Source: Warburgia ugandensis
Taxonomy: Eukaryota > Streptophyta > Magnoliopsida > Canellales > Canellaceae
DNA length: 64,000 nucleotides
Assembly: GCA_035236585.1 (NCBI GenBank)
Contig: CP141132.1
Location: 58,377,880-58,441,879, forward strand
Reading direction: 5' to 3'
The translations under genes were made by a program, and so were the position numbers. Shown piece after piece: positions 60,778 through 64,000 of this stretch (within the stretch, counting starts at the first letter, position 1; each line of letters opens with the position of its first letter). The notes below the pieces were generated by a model, which worked only from the letters and a program-made list of their open reading frames with translations, had not been told where the DNA came from and did no database searches.

Positions 60778-63700
60778 GTATGTATCTCATGACTGCGATT
60801 GTTTTTAAGGTTCCTCTTCTGCATGTGTATTAATCTTGTAATCATCTTTGTAGGGATACTTGTGTTACTTGTATTTGTGTTGGTGCCTGTGCTGACCTTT
60901 GTATTAAGCTGAGAATTGTTGGAAGCATGTCAATAAACCTGTCTTCTGTGAGTCTCATGATAGTGCTAGGAATTTTCCTGTCTGAGCAAAGAACAAAATG
61001 GGCTTTGCATTTACATGTTTCTCACTGCTAGTACTCATTAAGAACATGCAAATTAATGCTGGGCCATTTAAGGGTTGCTATCAATTAGCAAGCTTAGCAT
61101 GAATAAGTTGCTTTTCTGGAATTACAATAGCCAACTTTTAACTTGTTTGTTGTATATAAATCCAAAATAACAGATGCTGTAGTATGGGTATACTCTTGTA
61201 GTGACAAATGCCTGTCCTCTGTTTCTTTTGTTCTATCAGTTCAACCTTTTTAACTTAATTATTCATGTAACTGAGGCATAAAGGCAATTGATGTAAAAGT
61301 CATATTTAATTATTCATTTAACTAGGCATACAGGCAATTCACGCAAAAGTTATTTTGAATTAGGTGGAAGCCAAGAAAATATACACAACTAGAATTTTGC
61401 AAATGAATCAGCGACAAGTTCTTGAAAACTAATATTGTTATTGGCCGACTAGCAGGAAATTCACCATTCTGAACAAACATCCCATTCAACATATTGGGTT
61501 ACATAATAATCAATCTATCCCTTGTGTAGACCAACTTTCAAAGATGCTAATCGGCCTAAGGCTGTGGTTTCCAACCAAAGTGGGGCAGTGGGAACTGGCT
61601 GGAATGGTCCTTTTCTACCAAATAGATTCGTGATTGGTAAAAGATACATGTGCAACTTCTAGGCGAAGCTTTTCATTTGCCCAGTACAATATAGGTAGCA
61701 ATGGGTCTGGTTGAGGCCAGATATTCATGACATAGTCTGTTAGATTTATTTCTAGGACGGATCTTAGTTTGCTCAATCTAACGTGTCAGCACCTGATCTT
61801 ACTCCATTCGTTCATGAATCTGTCTGTTTGATAATTATTTTGGATAATATCTATACCTATCATATAGGCACTCAGTAAAATTGTTATCCATGCTCAATTC
61901 TTTTCTTAGACTGGATCAGATGGGTTCTTCAGTCTAACCTGGCAGGTTCCTACCCTGTTTTTTTATAGAGCAATATGCATCCTGATCGTAATGTTTAGTA
62001 TGCAGAGAATTTCAAGTGGAAAAAATTCATCTTCCACGCCTGTTCTGAAGGTTGAAAGTTATTATGAGCTAATAAAGATGGTAAAAACTCATCTGTTGCC
62101 AAATTACCTACTCCCATTTTCTGCAAGTTTATACAGATACTCCTGCTTCACCAATTTAATGTTGGCACTGGCAAGACATTAGATATAAATAAAACTAACA
62201 TCCATGAAGTTGAGTAACTTGTAATTATTCAACTATTATTATATTGTTGTCAAATTCATTCAGTGTTTACTAGAACAAATTGTCAACTACTAGCTAGCAA
62301 GAGTTCTAATTTGTTGTAGATTGACAGATCTTGATTCTCATTGCACGCCATATATTGTTTCTTGAACATCTGTTCTTGCGTATATGTGCTTAACTTGCAT
62401 TTCTAATGTTTTAACCATTACTATTAAAAATCTTAGATGACCGGAATTACTCTCCATTATAATATTTCAGAGTGATTTCTTCTTAATTGCTCTCTCTGAT
62501 TCCTTTGTTATTGCTTCCATTTCTTTTATTATACCTTACTTTAAGATCATTATCGTCATCATCATCATTATCCTCTAGACCTTATTCCAATTAGGGGTCA
62601 GACACATGAATCTTGTTCCTCCATTCCCCTCTATTAAGTACTATGGCTTCATTTAGTCTCAAAGTTTTTAAATCTTTTCTCACCACTTCTATCCACTTTC
62701 TTTTGGGCCTTCTCTAGCCCTTTCAAAACCATCTACTAGCATTGCCTCATTCCTTCTAACTGATGTTGTTTTCGGTCTTCGTTGGACAAGTCAAAACTAT
62801 TTAAATATAATGTTTCTCATCTTGTTACCTATTCATGCTACCCCTAAGTTTCCTCTAATGTTTCCATTCCTAATTTTATACTTTCTTGTCTTGCCACTCA
62901 TCTATCTCAACATCCTCATTTCTGCTACGCTCAACCTATGAACATGATGTTCTTTAACTGCCCAACACTCTGATCCATAGAGCATGGCCGGTCTTATAGC
63001 TATCCTATAGAATTTTCCTTTTAGTTTGAGTGGCACCCATTGATCACACAAGACTCTATATGCACATCTCCATTTGTTCCAGCCCACTTGGATTCCCTGG
63101 GTAACCTCCATCTTAATCTCTCCACTCTCATGAATCATCGATCCTAAGTAGCGAAAGTGGTCTGTTACGGGAATGTCTTGGTTATCAATCTTTACTGGTG
63201 CTCCACTCTCCCTCCTCTCCTTATTAAAATTACATTCCATATACTCCATCTTAGTTTGGCTGATTTTAAATCCTTTAGGTTTTAATGCTTCTGTCTATAA
63301 CTCTAGCTTTGTTTTTACGCCCTCCCTTGTCTTATTAATTAAAACTATATCATCTGCAAGTAGCATGCACTATGGAATCTCCTCGTGCAGATGTTTTGTT
63401 ATCTCATCCACAGTCAACGTGAAAAGGTATAGGCTCAATGCTGATTCTTGGTGCAATCCTATAGTGATAGAAAAATCACTGGTATCTCCACTAGTAGTCT
63501 TAACATTTGTTACTATTATCTCATATATATCTTTAATTATGTCTATATACCCTTGTGAAACTCTTTCTTGCTCAAGACCCTCTCTATTAACTTTCTAGGG
63601 ACCTTATCATAAGCTTTCTCAAAGTTAATAAAGACCATGTAGAGGTCCTTCCTCCTCTCCCTATATTTCTCTATCAATTGTCTTAGTAAGAAATTAGCTT

Positions 63701-64000
63701 CCATGGTAGACCTCCCAGGCGCGAAACCAAACTGGTTCTTTGATATACTTGTCTCATGCCTTAGCCTCTTCTTAGTCATTCTTTTAAAAAGTTTCATAAT
63801 GTGGCTCAAAGTTTGATCCCCCAATAATTAGTGTAGCTCTATATGTCTCCTTTATTCTTATAAATTGGTAGAAGAAAGCTCTTCCTCCATTCATCTGGCA
63901 TTTTCTTTGATTTTATAATTTGTTAAACAACTTGGTGGACCAAACTACTCCAATATCTTTCATATGCTTCCAAACCTCTATTGGTATACCATTGGGCCCC
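60778..64000 (+). other. NUP205 intron 34, open at the window end
   Basis: Starts GTATGT. 60778-62545 holds AT-rich sequence with no supported feature. The rest is an RTE LINE. Confidence 0.8.
62546..64000 (-). mobile_element. RTE-clade LINE, 3' half, cut by window edge
   Basis: On the - strand, from the right edge: RT start (NQFGFAPGRSTMEANFLLRQ at about 63720, then VFINFEKAYDKVPRKL at about 63640-63590), the second catalytic block MLLADDIVLINKTREGVKTK at about 63370-63310, then EYMECNFNKERRESGAPVKI, SMIHESGEIKMEVTQGI and [17 protein letters not shown] (63249-62902). The 3' end is a (TCATCA)n tail at about 62546-62572. Frameshifts split the RT into several pieces. It extends past 64000. Confidence 0.88.

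Noticed and set aside
1-64000. CRISPR array, operon or bacterial system
   Set aside because: Spliced genes, plant transposons and no spaced short repeats show this is plant nuclear DNA.

Overview
This is a plant nuclear genome window dominated by one very large gene. On the + strand, from an ATG at 11717 to beyond the right edge, lie 34 exons encoding the first 1,410 residues of the inner-ring nucleoporin NUP205 (Nup192 family). The exons were traced one by one. All splice phases agree, and the joined 4,230 bp frame has no stop. The 4,230 coding bases are spread over about 49 kb, so roughly 91% of the gene here is intron. Two introns use GC instead of GT donors, with the same donor sequence. 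The last exons (about 430 residues, judging from the Arabidopsis protein as I remember it) are not in the window. The exon organisation, Au-type SINEs, RTE-clade LINEs, a Ty3/gypsy chromovirus and hAT transposons fit a flowering plant; I cannot name the species.

Layout. 1-2065: 5' half of an RTE-clade LINE on the - strand, cut by the left edge. 2090-4300: remnant of a Ty3/gypsy element with gag tail and aspartic protease, whose reverse transcriptase is missing. 4300-11330: AT-rich intergenic DNA with no convincing gene. 11330-11716: NUP205 promoter and 5' leader. 11717-60777: NUP205 exons 1-34. 62546-64000: 3' half of another RTE LINE on the - strand, in the intron after exon 34.

The introns hold most of the mobile DNA. 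Intron 2 has an Au SINE with a perfect 16 bp target duplication. Intron 6 has the 3' end of an L1-type LINE. Intron 9 has two exon-like segments of an unidentified gene. Intron 11 has a complete but broken chromodomain Ty3/gypsy element (24009-29400; GAGGG target duplication). Intron 13 has a third RTE fragment. Intron 15 has a 193 bp tandem duplication and an Au SINE with a 15 bp duplication. Intron 18 has a third Au SINE with a 14 bp duplication, and intron 25 a fourth.

Intron 26 (14.4 kb) contains the most striking structure: two related hAT transposons nested one inside the other. Each has 18-19 bp terminal inverted repeats, its own 8 bp target duplication, and a broken BED/DUF659/hAT-dimerisation transposase antisense to NUP205. 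The outer element also carries an Au SINE and a four-copy tandem repeat of about 163 bp. I found no CRISPR array, tRNA, rRNA or other independent protein-coding gene. I see no evidence of a wholly new biological system; the best leads are the nested hAT pair, the GC-AG introns, the gypsy element that lost its RT, and the unidentified exon-like pair in intron 9.
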